Shown piece after piece: positions 1 to 6,514 of a DNA stretch of 31,738 nucleotides. The notes under the pieces were generated by a model. It had not been told where the DNA came from. It saw only the letters and a list, made by a program, of their open reading frames with translations, and searched no databases. The DNA is from a virus, in IMG/VR virus record IMGVR_UViG_3300043409_000605, positions 1 through 31,738 of that record; one strand, written 5' to 3'. How positions within the stretch are numbered: position 1 is the first letter of the stretch; each line of letters opens with the position of its first letter. Position numbers and translations under genes: made by a program.

Positions 1-127
1 AAAAAACAGAAAAGACTCTTCTTAATCTGGATAACGGTATTAATACTTTGGCTCGACAGCAAACCGCATTGCCCGGTCAATTAGAAAGGGTTGCGGAACG
101 TCGAGCAACAAAACTTGCTGCTGGCGG
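1..127. repeat. 127-bp terminal direct repeat (contig closes to a circle)
   Basis: Bases 1-127 are identical to bases 31612-31738. The two copies lie in the same reading frame of one long gene: the frame open from 29826 continues without interruption into the frame that ends at 614. The length of 127 equals a common maximum assembler k-mer, so this is best read as the overlap left when a circular assembly graph was cut open, not as a biological end repeat. The unit genome is then 31,611 bp. Circularity fits cohesive ends or circular permutation but does not tell them apart. Confidence 0.95.
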
Positions 128-614
128 TGAATTACAAGCGTCTGCTCTCCAAGAAGAAGCTAAAGTAGTAACTAAAGAAGCGGCAGATGCTGCAAATAAA
201 GTATTTAACAGTTCTGTTGGCCCATTAAAAAATGTAAGGGCGCTTATTGAAAATGGCGACATGAACACTTGGAGTATTGCTGCGCCAATTATTACTCGTT
301 CACCAGATGCAAAAGGCGCTGTTTTTGATGCTGTTAGGCAAATTGTTTCAGAGCTTCCTGTTGCTGGATCTCAAAGGAAATTTCAAGAAAGAATTTCTCC
401 TGCCTTGTTAAAATTTGACATGATTACAAAAGAACAATCAGATTTTATTACGGCTCAATTAGGAAAAATAGAAGCATCTAGGCTTCCATCTGATGAAAAG
501 TTGTCTTTAACCAAAAGATTGATTTTAGACGCTGCAATTTCTTATTCTAGTACCCTTGGCTCAAGGGGTGGCAGTGCCGCTGCGTTTAGTCTTGTTAACT
601 TAATACCTAAATAA
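1..614 (+). CDS. Large internal virion protein, C-terminal part (5' part at 29826-31738)
   Basis: This is the 3' end of the gene that starts at 29826 and crosses the circle junction. The frame is open from base 3 and stops at 612-614. Joined, the gene is 2,400 nt and encodes 799 residues. The visible C-terminal part is rich in Ala, Lys, Glu and Leu and looks helical, with no catalytic motif that I recognise. A TTG at 48 could look like a start, but the upstream frame is open through the junction, so it is internal. By position, after the tail hub and two other internal virion candidates and before the lysis genes, it is probably an ejected or internal virion protein. That role is inference from gene order in podoviruses. 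Confidence 0.8.
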   Translation, partial: KTEKTLLNLDNGINTLARQQTALPGQLERVAERRATKLAAGGELQASALQEEAKVVTKEAADAANKVFNSSVGPLKNVRALIENGDMNTWSIAAPIITRSPDAKGAVFDAVRQIVSELPVAGSQRKFQERISPALLKFDMITKEQSDFITAQLGKIEASRLPSDEKLSLTKRLILDAAISYSSTLGSRGGSAAAFSLVNLIPK

Positions 615-622
615 GAATGATT

Positions 623-661
623 ATGGCTGAAGCAATAACCGAAATAATTTTTGGCGATTAA
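623..661 (+). CDS. 12-codon mini-ORF before the secreted protein
   Basis: An ATG nine bases after the stop of the large virion gene opens a 12-residue reading frame that ends at 659-661, four bases before the ATG at 666. The predicted peptide starts MAEA and contains IIFG, echoing the MAES...GLFG start of the internal virion protein at 28606. It could be a leader peptide coupling translation into the next gene, a relic of a lost virion gene, or chance. There is no strong ribosome site. Confidence 0.25.
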   Translation: MAEAITEIIFGD

Positions 662-665
662 CAAA

Positions 666-1226
666 ATGACAAAATCCCTACTTTTTCTGGTTTCAATGCT
701 TGTCTCTACATTTAGTTTCGCGCAGGGACTCACTATCTGCAACGGAGAGTTTGCCTTGTGTGCGGCATCGACCTGCAAGCCGACTGGTAAAACGATCACC
801 GGTAATAACGGTGTGGCGTATCCAGAGGTCGTTTGCCGCTGCCCTATTCTGAAGGGCAATAACATTGCAGACACGGCCATGGGGAACATGAAGGGAACGT
901 GTGCACCTACGGACAGTGAACATGTTTGGTCAACTTTCTGGCCTAAAATGGTCTATCCGCAGGAGGCGAGTAACTTCAGTCACAAGCCGAAAGACATGAA
1001 GGTTGTCATCCAGTCATGCCCGGCCAGCATCCAGCAGGGTGCTAGGGCTAGTAACTGCTTTAGTTGGAACTGCAAGCGTGGGCCGGATGGTATTGCTACT
1101 TGTCACTGCCCGTCAGGTCAGGTTCCTGCTAACACGGCGTTTTTGACTGAAGCAGGGCAGGGAGATCCTAAAGCCTGCTATAAACATCCAGTTTCTTTGC
1201 CGTACAAACCAGAAGGCGCGAAGTAA
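666..1226 (+). CDS. Secreted or periplasmic Cys-rich protein, unknown function
   Basis: A 186-residue protein from ATG 666; an in-frame TTG at 651 would only add five residues before the signal peptide. The first 19 residues have a Lys followed by a long hydrophobic run ending SFA-Q, a good Sec signal peptide with cleavage after the Ala. The mature part holds 12 cysteines, several as C-x-C pairs, an even number that suggests disulfides in the periplasm. It is the first gene of the lysis region and precedes two membrane-protein genes and the lysozyme. Its place suggests a role in lysis or in altering the host envelope, but I do not recognise the family and assign no function. Base composition is somewhat more GC-rich than the virion gene before it. 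Confidence 0.75.
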   Translation: MTKSLLFLVSMLVSTFSFAQGLTICNGEFALCAASTCKPTGKTITGNNGVAYPEVVCRCPILKGNNIADTAMGNMKGTCAPTDSEHVWSTFWPKMVYPQEASNFSHKPKDMKVVIQSCPASIQQGARASNCFSWNCKRGPDGIATCHCPSGQVPANTAFLTEAGQGDPKACYKHPVSLPYKPEGAK

Positions 1227-1231
1227 TAATC

Positions 1232-1456
1232 ATGAACGAAATCAGCCATCGTGAGATATACGACCGTCTTGTCGCAGTAGAACAAAAAGTAGATCGCGTC
1301 GAAGAAAACACAGCAGGTATTGTTCAGGCTTTTAAAGCTGCCAGCGGTGCGTTTCTTGTTCTTGAATGGTTTGCTAAGTTTGCGAAACCTTTAATTATCA
1401 TCGGAACATTTATTGGTGGAGTTATTGTCGCAATTCAGTCTTTCAAAGTTAAATAA
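1232..1456 (+). CDS. Small membrane protein, holin or XhlA-like candidate
   Basis: A 74-residue protein starting five bases after the preceding stop. Residues about 8-35 form a charged amphipathic helix with heptad-like spacing. Residues about 52-71 are a single hydrophobic segment (PLIIIG...VIVAIQ), followed by a short basic tail. This layout, a cytoplasmic coiled coil with one C-terminal membrane span, is that of haemolysin XhlA-type phage lysis proteins and of some small holins. It sits directly before a second membrane protein and the lysozyme, which supports a lysis role. Family assignment is inference from layout and position. Confidence 0.7.
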   Translation: MNEISHREIYDRLVAVEQKVDRVEENTAGIVQAFKAASGAFLVLEWFAKFAKPLIIIGTFIGGVIVAIQSFKVK

Positions 1457-1467
1457 CGAGGAATTAA

Positions 1468-1953
1468 ATGATTACCTTGTTTTCTACTTTAGTTTCCTTC
1501 CTCGCTGGAGGTCTTCCTAAACTATTGGATTTCTTCCAGGATAAGTCCGATAAAAAGCATGAGTTAGCTTTAGCTCAAATGCAGCGGGAGCAAGAGATTG
1601 AGGTTATGAAACTTGGTTTCCTGTCTCAACAGAGGGTAGAGGAAATCCGCACAGACCAGATCTCAATGCAGACCGCCGTACAAGAGCGCGAATCCATCTA
1701 TAAGCACGACATTGAGATCGGACAAGGCGCAAGTCAGTGGGTTATTAACCTTCGCGCCTCGGTTCGTCCTTCCATCACCTACGGTCTTTTTATGTTGTTT
1801 TGTTTTGTTGAGATTGCTGGATTCTTCTATGCTTTAAAACATGGGGTAGATTTTGTCGTTGTCCTGGATCAGCTTTGGGATGACGAAACACAGATTATCT
1901 GGTCTTCCGTTGTAGCGTTTTGGTTTGGAACCCAGGCTTTCAATAAGAAATGA
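1468..1953 (+). CDS. Membrane protein, putative holin (GTA-holin-like layout)
   Basis: A 161-residue protein with a good ribosome site (GAGGA seven to eight bases before ATG). The N-terminus is hydrophobic and amphipathic. A long charged helix covers about residues 25-80. A clear membrane span follows at about 103-125 and a second hydrophobic stretch lies near the C-terminus (IIWSSVVAFWFG). Holins of the three-transmembrane type found next to phage and gene-transfer-agent endolysins have this arrangement. The gene overlaps the lysozyme start by four bases (ATGA), so the two are probably translated together. It may release the lysozyme through the inner membrane. A spanin is not evident. Confidence 0.65.
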   Translation: MITLFSTLVSFLAGGLPKLLDFFQDKSDKKHELALAQMQREQEIEVMKLGFLSQQRVEEIRTDQISMQTAVQERESIYKHDIEIGQGASQWVINLRASVRPSITYGLFMLFCFVEIAGFFYALKHGVDFVVVLDQLWDDETQIIWSSVVAFWFGTQAFNKK

Positions 1954-2429
1954 ACGTAAGCCCTGAAGCCATTAGGGTTATTAAGCACCACGAAGGCATA
2001 AAGTTTAAACCTTACCGCTGTCCCGCACTTTTATGGACGGTTGGGGTAGGTCACGTAATAGATCCATCTCATATATCCGTCAAATTCAACGATAGGAAGA
2101 CCCTGGCGATACCGGAAGGTTGGGATAGGGCACTGATACCAGATGAAGTGGATAAGCTCCTTAAAGACGATTTACAGCGGTTTGAGAGGGGTGTTCTACG
2201 ACTCTGCCCTAGTTATCTTACTCAGCCTCGCTTTGATGCGCTGGTTTCCTTCGGTTTTAACGTAGGACTTGGAAACCTTCAGAGGTCTAGTGTCAGGATG
2301 AAGCATAATAGAGGCGATTTTCAAGGGGCCGCAGACTCGCTTTTGATGTGGACTAAAGCCGGTGGTCGGGAGTTGCCTGGTTTACTCAAGAGACGTAAAG
2401 ACGAAAGAATTATATATTTAACGGGGTAA
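1950..2429 (+). CDS. Endolysin, GH24 lysozyme (T4/lambdoid R-type)
   Basis: A 159-residue muramidase that cuts the glycan backbone of peptidoglycan at lysis. The catalytic triad is visible with family spacing: Glu15 in HHEG, then Cys24 in YRCPA, then Thr30 in WTVGVGH. This is E-8aa-C-5aa-T, as in T4 lysozyme E-D-T but with Cys in place of Asp, as in several phage GH24 enzymes. The later block with FDALVSFGFNVG (about residues 90-101) is the family's second signature. There is no signal peptide, so it depends on a holin. The start overlaps the stop of the putative holin (ATGA at 1950-1953). Confidence 0.95.
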   Translation: MNVSPEAIRVIKHHEGIKFKPYRCPALLWTVGVGHVIDPSHISVKFNDRKTLAIPEGWDRALIPDEVDKLLKDDLQRFERGVLRLCPSYLTQPRFDALVSFGFNVGLGNLQRSSVRMKHNRGDFQGAADSLLMWTKAGGRELPGLLKRRKDERIIYLTG

Positions 2430-2430
2430 C

Positions 2431-2754
2431 ATGATTGTTACTGAACAGTCTATAAAAGCATCTTATAATCTTTTAAAAAAGATTGCTTTCAAAGACATAC
2501 GGCTTCCTGTTAAAGTAAGGTTTAAAGCCCTAAACATGAAAAAGTTTTGGGGGCTTTATTACTGGCCCGATCAGCTCCTCGTAGTAAATAAAAAAGCAAA
2601 AACAATAGATCTTGTATTAAAGATAGTCGCACATGAAATGATCCATGCTGCGTTAGAGCAAAACGCCGCCTGTGACCATCATTTACACGACGCAAACTTT
2701 GACGCTCTTGCCGAGATAGTTTGCAAAGAAATGGGATGGAACGGTGGAATATGA
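2431..2754 (+). CDS. SprT-like zinc metalloprotein
   Basis: A 107-residue protein starting one base after the lysozyme stop. It carries an HExxH zinc-metalloprotease signature, His68-Glu69-x-x-His72 (HEMIH), followed by a probable third ligand His86 in the D-H-H-L-H-D stretch, the order seen in SprT-like phage proteins. The domain is minimal and ends shortly after a helix with ALAEIV. Phage SprT-like proteins are common but their substrate is generally unknown. Its neighbours are lysozyme and a metallophosphoesterase. The ATGA overlap with the next gene (2751-2754) indicates coupling. Confidence 0.85.
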   Translation: MIVTEQSIKASYNLLKKIAFKDIRLPVKVRFKALNMKKFWGLYYWPDQLLVVNKKAKTIDLVLKIVAHEMIHAALEQNAACDHHLHDANFDALAEIVCKEMGWNGGI

Positions 2755-3728
2755 AATCAAATTTTACTGATAAACAATTTATAGATGCTTGGAACAAATT
2801 TAAATCAACAACTGAAGTTGCAAAAGATTTAAAAATTTCAGAATCAAATGTACGAGCAAGACGTAGGCGAGTAGAGAAAAAATATATGATTACCTTACCT
2901 ACTTTCGATAATCTCCATAGAAAAATATACGATCAAACAATGCTAATTACCGCAGATCGTGTTGAAGTCAAATTGCAAATAAAGGACGGTATTATTCTGG
3001 TTGCTGGAGATCAGCATTATTGGCCTGAAAGCATACCGGTAATGCACAAAGCATTTGTTTACCTAGCTAAGAAAATAAAGCCGTTTGCGATTATCTGGAA
3101 CGGCGACGCTTTTGACGGGAGTTCAATTAGCAGGTTTCCGTCTATTGGTTGGGAATCAAAGCCTTCAGTAGCAGAAGAAATTGAAGCGGTGCAAGACAGG
3201 TCTAGAGAGATTTTAAAAGCATCTCCAAACTCCAAAAGAGTATGGACAGCAGGTAATCACGATTTAAGGATGGAAAGTCGTATTGCTGCCAATCTGCCTG
3301 AGTTGCGAAACCTAAAAGGCGTTCATCTTAAAGACCATATTCCAGAATGGACTCCAGCTTGGTTTGTTACCGTAAATGAAGGCAAACAAAGTCACACTGA
3401 AATACGTCACAGGGAAAGCGGCGGTGTTCATGCTGGATATAACAACACTCTAAAGTCAGGTGTAAACATTGTCACAGGACACGACCATAGGGCCGATGTT
3501 GTGGCTTATGATGATAGGAGAGGCCGTAGATACGCAGTGCGTCATGGAATGACTGCGGACTCATCGCGTGATCCGCAGTTTGTAAATTATCTAGAAGGTA
3601 AGAAAACTAACTGGCAGTCAGCATTCGCTGTTTTAACTTATAAAAATGGAACCCTTCTTCAGCCAGAGTTAGCCCTCAAGTTTGATGAGGACTCTTTTGA
3701 GTTTCGGGGTGAAGTGATCCTGGTGTAA
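2751..3728 (+). CDS. Calcineurin-like metallophosphoesterase with N-terminal HTH
   Basis: A 325-residue protein from ATG 2751, chosen because it overlaps the preceding stop as ATGA; a TTG further upstream is less likely. Residues about 8-45 read as a small helix-turn-helix (TEVAKDLKIS followed by a very basic recognition-like helix RARRRRVEKK). Residues about 80-300 show the metallophosphoesterase order: G-D-Q-H at 86-89, G-D-x-x-D at 118-122, G-N-H-D at 168-171, then G-G-V-H and G-H-D-H. These bind two metal ions and hydrolyse phosphoesters; the phage substrate is unknown. The HTH suggests nucleic acid binding. It is the last gene of the rightward late block and its 3' end overlaps a leftward small gene. 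Confidence 0.88.
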   Translation: MKSNFTDKQFIDAWNKFKSTTEVAKDLKISESNVRARRRRVEKKYMITLPTFDNLHRKIYDQTMLITADRVEVKLQIKDGIILVAGDQHYWPESIPVMHKAFVYLAKKIKPFAIIWNGDAFDGSSISRFPSIGWESKPSVAEEIEAVQDRSREILKASPNSKRVWTAGNHDLRMESRIAANLPELRNLKGVHLKDHIPEWTPAWFVTVNEGKQSHTEIRHRESGGVHAGYNNTLKSGVNIVTGHDHRADVVAYDDRRGRRYAVRHGMTADSSRDPQFVNYLEGKKTNWQSAFAVLTYKNGTLLQPELALKFDEDSFEFRGEVILV

Positions 3729-3855
3729 ATTCATACTCCAAATCAATGCACCTAGAAGCCATGTCACACAAAGTATTGGCTTGTTCTGGATCTAAAAATC
3801 TGGATAAAACAATGGTGTCTCTGATTATTTCAATGTCTTCGTAGGTAAGTTTCAT
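3676..3855 (-). CDS. Small leftward protein, 59 residues, unknown
   Basis: Starts with ATG at 3855, overlapping the dCMP deaminase stop as ATGA, with an excellent ribosome site (GGAGG four bases upstream on the minus strand). It encodes 59 residues, acidic in the first half, with a Cys pair near residues 30 and 36. Its last 53 bases overlap the 3' end of the metallophosphoesterase gene in convergent orientation. It is the last gene of the leftward early block. No family recognised. Confidence 0.75.
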   Translation of the reverse strand: MKLTYEDIEIIRDTIVLSRFLDPEQANTLCDMASRCIDLEYEFTPGSLHPETQKSPHQT

Positions 3856-4280
3856 TTTTCCTCCAGTAGATTAACTATCACTCTTGCTTCATCAAACATC
3901 TCTAAGGCTAAATCAAAGGAATCCTTCCATCTCTCATTGTTTGTTTTGTAGGAAATATGCCTACAAATACCGGATTGAATAATCATTCCCGCACATTGAG
4001 AGCAAGACATAAATGGATAAGTGTATATTGTTGTTCCATTTAACGGCCTTTTTGCGGTGATTATTGCGTTAATCTCCGCATGGATAATTATCTTTAACTT
4101 AACATCTCTGTTAGTTAGCCTTTGGTCTGTATCTTGTATTCGTCTTGGAAGACCGTTAAATCCTACTGATATAACGGTATTGTCACTGTCAACAATTACA
4201 GCTCCTACTTTAGTTGACGGGTCTTTGCTCCAGGTCGATACTAACTTCGCCATCTCTAGATACCTCATCTCCCACTTCAT
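3852..4280 (-). CDS. dCMP/cytidine deaminase family (ComEB-like)
   Basis: A 142-residue zinc deaminase that would make dUMP from dCMP and so feed dTTP synthesis. The family N-terminus (MKW...LVSTWSKDPSTKVGAVIVD) supports the start at 4280. The zinc site is His67-Ala-Glu69 (HAE) plus Cys93 and Cys96 in the S-C-S-Q-C stretch. The usual Pro before the first Cys is replaced by Ser, a modest departure. The FNGLPR stretch (41-46) is typical of dCMP deaminases. It overlaps the end of the upstream small gene by 71 bases and the next gene by four. Confidence 0.92.
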   Translation of the reverse strand: MKWEMRYLEMAKLVSTWSKDPSTKVGAVIVDSDNTVISVGFNGLPRRIQDTDQRLTNRDVKLKIIIHAEINAIITAKRPLNGTTIYTYPFMSCSQCAGMIIQSGICRHISYKTNNERWKDSFDLALEMFDEARVIVNLLEEK

Positions 4281-4497
4281 AAGTAGTCCAGGCTTCCATT
4301 AGTAAGCATGTTTTACCTTTATAGTTTCGTTGGTCTTGTCTTGTGTAGTGTTCTTTTATAATGTCTACAACCGTTTTTTTTGGTAACATTTTCATGGTTT
4401 CGTTGCCCTCCCCTTTTGCCCCTCTTTGTGAGGGGATTTTTTTTGACTTTACCTCACGCGCTTCATTTTCGTAGTGCGACTTCATAAATAGTTTCAT
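4210..4497 (-). CDS. Small leftward protein, start uncertain (4497 or 4395)
   Basis: The frame gives 95 residues from ATG 4497, which overlaps the preceding stop as ATGA, the usual coupling in this phage. An alternative ATG at 4395 gives 61 residues and has a GGAGG about 11 bases upstream. Between the two starts lies a perfect rightward terminator (4419-4444), which is odd inside a coding region and favours the shorter form. The part after 4395 (MKMLPKKTVVDIIKEHY...) reads like real protein; the part before is Lys/Ser/Gly rich and less convincing. The 3' 71 bases overlap the deaminase. Function unknown. Confidence 0.55.
   Translation of the reverse strand: MKLFMKSHYENEAREVKSKKIPSQRGAKGEGNETMKMLPKKTVVDIIKEHYTRQDQRNYKGKTCLLMEAWTTYEVGDEVSRDGEVSIDLEQRPVN
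4419..4444 (+). terminator. Rho-independent terminator for rightward late transcription
   Basis: The stem CCCCTC / GAGGGG (4419-4424 and 4430-4435) has a five-base loop, TTTGT, and is followed by A and eight T on the plus strand. It lies about 690 bases beyond the last rightward late gene and antisense to leftward early genes, so it probably stops late transcripts running into the leftward block. On the minus strand there is no T tract, so leftward transcripts should pass. Confidence 0.85.
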
Positions 4498-4784
4498 TCG
4501 TTCTTCTCCTTCAACTTATCCTCAATCTTCTTAAACAAGTCCCGTGTGTACGGCGGCACAACCGCTGGGTAACCCGCCCCAGCACGGCCTACGATGTCGA
4601 GAACCTCATCATCCGTCAACCCGACCCACCGCCGTTCCGCATCCTTCCGTAACTCCGCGTTCTCGGCTAGCAGCCGTTCAAGCCGTTCAATTTCGTCCGC
4701 TGCCTTTTCAATGTAAATCTCTGCTTGCCCTCGGCATATAGGTGCCAGCTTCCTTAGCTGCTTTACAAGTGCTTCGTTACTCAT
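4494..4784 (-). CDS. Coiled-coil small protein, unknown
   Basis: A 96-residue protein from ATG 4784, set by the ATGA overlap with the upstream gene and by AAGGAG five bases before the start. Residues about 5-50 are helical and heptad-like (LVKQLRKL... IERLERLLAENAEL). A short segment RRWVGLTDDEV follows, a motif I associate with hypothetical proteins of beta-proteobacterial phages. No catalytic signature. It is more GC-rich than the genes downstream. Confidence 0.75.
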   Translation of the reverse strand: MSNEALVKQLRKLAPICRGQAEIYIEKAADEIERLERLLAENAELRKDAERRWVGLTDDEVLDIVGRAGAGYPAVVPPYTRDLFKKIEDKLKEKNE

Positions 4785-5182
4785 TTGCACTCCTTGATAA
4801 CCCGCAGAATGTTGTTTGATACGACCCCGATTGCATCCCACTGTTTTTGTGTCGGCGACACCGGATGTTTCAGCGCACCTAGAAGTGCTTTCAACAACTC
4901 CAGCAGCCGCTTGTTGCTGGCCTCGGCTTTCTCGGCACGTTCACGCCAGTATTCAGCGTTTACCGCGTATCGTTTAGCTTCGTTTTCCCAATAGTCCACC
5001 CGCATTTTCAGCAGCGTAACTTCATCAGGCTCCACCGGCTGGCTCTTGATGTTTTGGAGTTCCTTGAGGCTGTCGAGGATGGTCGAATTTATCAGTGTAA
5101 CTACGGGGTTCGGCGGATTGTCTTGTAACTTGCGTTGTTGATAATCAATCAGTTCCGGCAGAGTCGGCTTCGTGTCGGTCAT
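4781..5182 (-). CDS. Coiled-coil protein, unknown
   Basis: A 133-residue protein; AAAGG lies a few bases before ATG 5182. Residues about 55-100 form a strong coiled coil with many Glu, Arg, Lys and Leu (YWENEAKRYAVNAEYWRERA). The N-terminus is Pro-rich. It is the first gene after the tRNA in the leftward direction and overlaps the next gene by ATGA. No family recognised and no function inferred. Confidence 0.72.
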   Translation of the reverse strand: MTDTKPTLPELIDYQQRKLQDNPPNPVVTLINSTILDSLKELQNIKSQPVEPDEVTLLKMRVDYWENEAKRYAVNAEYWRERAEKAEASNKRLLELLKALLGALKHPVSPTQKQWDAIGVVSNNILRVIKECK

Positions 5183-5203
5183 TTTTTACCTTTTATATTG
5201 TCC

Positions 5204-5286
5204 TGGTAGGCGGGGCCGGACTCGAACCGGCAAGCCGAAGCGAAAGATTTTAAGTCTTTTGTGTTTACCATTTTCACCACCCGCCC
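5204..5286 (-). tRNA. tRNA-Leu (anticodon UAA), CCA encoded
   Basis: On the minus strand the 7-base acceptor GGGCGGG (5280-5286) pairs with CCCGCCT (one G-U), and A-CCA is encoded at the 3' end (5204-5206). The D arm has the tRNA-Leu look (GTG...GGTAAACAC). The anticodon stem AAAGA/TCTTT encloses the loop CTTAAAA, giving anticodon UAA, which reads UUA. The variable arm is long, as class II tRNAs require, and the T arm is GCCGG-TTCGAGT-CCGGC. It lies within the leftward early block and is probably co-transcribed. It may supplement the host for UUA, frequent in the AT-rich phage genes. Confidence 0.93.
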
Positions 5287-5291
5287 AATCC

Positions 5292-5468
5292 TTATTTACG
5301 CTTCCTGATTACCGCAGGAAACGGTTGAGCTAGGACTTCTCTACGATACCTTGCAAATGTAATAGAAACATCCGTACAAGATGAGTTTGTCGGCTTAAAT
5401 GAATTATCTAAAATGTAGAGATTCCTTTCCTTTAGATAAGACATAGACTTATCAAGTTTCTCATTCAT
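5292..5468 (-). CDS. Small leftward protein, 58 residues, unknown
   Basis: ATG 5468 lies inside the end of the upstream small gene, overlapping it by eight bases, and the frame stops just before the tRNA. The product has a basic C-terminus ending RKRK and one cysteine. No family recognised. The tight overlap and its place in an otherwise gap-free operon support that it is real. Confidence 0.6.
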   Translation of the reverse strand: MNEKLDKSMSYLKERNLYILDNSFKPTNSSCTDVSITFARYRREVLAQPFPAVIRKRK

Positions 5469-5601
5469 AAAGTTTGCCTTTATAAGTTTCGGAAAGTTTC
5501 TTTAGGTAATCAGAAACCGTTTTGTCTTCGATCATTGACGCTGCGGTTTCAATTTCCTGACACAAAAGTTTGAGATAGTCTCTCAACCTATCGGTTCGCA
5601 T
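5461..5601 (-). CDS. Small leftward protein, 46 residues, unknown
   Basis: ATG 5601 follows the stop of the upstream gene by eight bases and its own stop overlaps the next start. The predicted peptide is almost wholly helical and charged (LRDYLKLLCQEIETAASMI). The ribosome site is weak. Support comes mainly from tight packing between two other leftward genes. Confidence 0.55.
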   Translation of the reverse strand: MRTDRLRDYLKLLCQEIETAASMIEDKTVSDYLKKLSETYKGKLYE

Positions 5602-5609
5602 TTCAGGAG

Positions 5610-5864
5610 TTACCACGGAATGTCATCCTTCATCGTGTTTACAGATCCGGTAACTTGAGGCGCACTGTCAGTACGTGCAACAATTTCTTTACCGATCTTC
5701 ATACGCACGAACGGGTTTCCGTTACGGTCGGTCTTTTTATAAACATCCAGGTAACAAACCTTACCGTCTGGAAGAACCACCTTTCCTCGGAAGTCTGCGT
5801 GCCAGTCTTCCTTTTTCTCGTTGATAAATGCAGATCCTTCGCCGGGTTTCATTTCATATGCCAT
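5610..5864 (-). CDS. Small recombination-region protein with SSB-like tail
   Basis: An 84-residue protein with TAGGAG upstream of ATG 5864. It begins MAYEMKPGEGSAF and has alternating short strands with many charged residues, then a Ser/Thr-rich linker and the C-terminus MKDDIPW. Bacterial SSB ends in an acidic tail of the D-D-D-I-P-F type that recruits partner proteins; DDIPW closely resembles it. It lies next to the exonuclease and the annealing protein, so a role in single-strand DNA handling is plausible. I do not recognise a proven family; the SSB link is inference from the tail and neighbours. Confidence 0.72.
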   Translation of the reverse strand: MAYEMKPGEGSAFINEKKEDWHADFRGKVVLPDGKVCYLDVYKKTDRNGNPFVRMKIGKEIVARTDSAPQVTGSVNTMKDDIPW

Positions 5865-5875
5865 GTGAAAAACTC

Positions 5876-6514
5876 CTATCGATGCGTTAATTTGAAAAAC
5901 AACTCGTCTACTTCGTCTAAGAACTGGATCGCAGCTAACTCTACTTCCTTCAACTCCTCCACCGTTGGAGTGTAAATCTTGTGAAACAACTGCATGTCTT
6001 CGGGAAGTCTGTTGTCAAACGCTACAAAGTGAATGAAGTCTCGTTTAGTACAAATAGCCTGGACGCACATTTGTTTCTTGTGATTCTCTGGAATCTCATC
6101 CTTTAAGATATATTCCAGCATCGTTTTTTCAGTAGGGCATTTAACTTCAATCAACCCACCATCTGACGTTAAACCATCTGGCGAACATCCAAAGCTATCA
6201 ATTGAAGAATGATTCACGAAACCTACGTCTTCAATAAGAATACCCGTCTTTTGTTCAAAAGTCTCCTTCGCAATAGGCTCCGTCTCAATTCCATGTTGCA
6301 TCGCATCATTTACATACTTTGAGACGATGTTATTTGTAAGCCTTTCCAGCAGGATTTCTTTCTTCAGCTCATACCGCTTAGAAGACTCCTCTGGAGCCTT
6401 CCCTGCCTTCGCTTTGAGGAATGACATGGCATCGTTCATCCGTGACGCTGTGAGCTTTCCTGTGCGTTCTGAATGCCATTGTCCAGTCCCTTGAAGTTCG
6501 TTTCTTTCTCTCAC
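5876..6514 (-). CDS. YqaJ/lambda-Exo-type recombination exonuclease
   Basis: A 212-residue PD-(D/E)xK nuclease. Visible motifs are the early LTAS.MNDAM segment (21-30), GIETEP at 75-80, then S-P-D-G with Asp113 and E-V-K with Glu123 and Lys125, the metal-binding core of YqaJ and lambda-type exonucleases. These degrade one strand of double-stranded DNA from ends to give 3' single strands. The next upstream gene is an ERF annealing protein and the two overlap by ATGA (6511-6514), as in classic exonuclease-annealase pairs. They would act together in recombination or genome repair. Confidence 0.92.
   Translation of the reverse strand: MRERNELQGTGQWHSERTGKLTASRMNDAMSFLKAKAGKAPEESSKRYELKKEILLERLTNNIVSKYVNDAMQHGIETEPIAKETFEQKTGILIEDVGFVNHSSIDSFGCSPDGLTSDGGLIEVKCPTEKTMLEYILKDEIPENHKKQMCVQAICTKRDFIHFVAFDNRLPEDMQLFHKIYTPTVEELKEVELAAIQFLDEVDELFFKLTHR

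Noticed and set aside
1-127. Terminal repeat as true virion end repeats
   Set aside because: The repeat is exactly 127 bp, lies inside one gene and matches a usual assembly k-mer; an assembly overlap is the simpler explanation.
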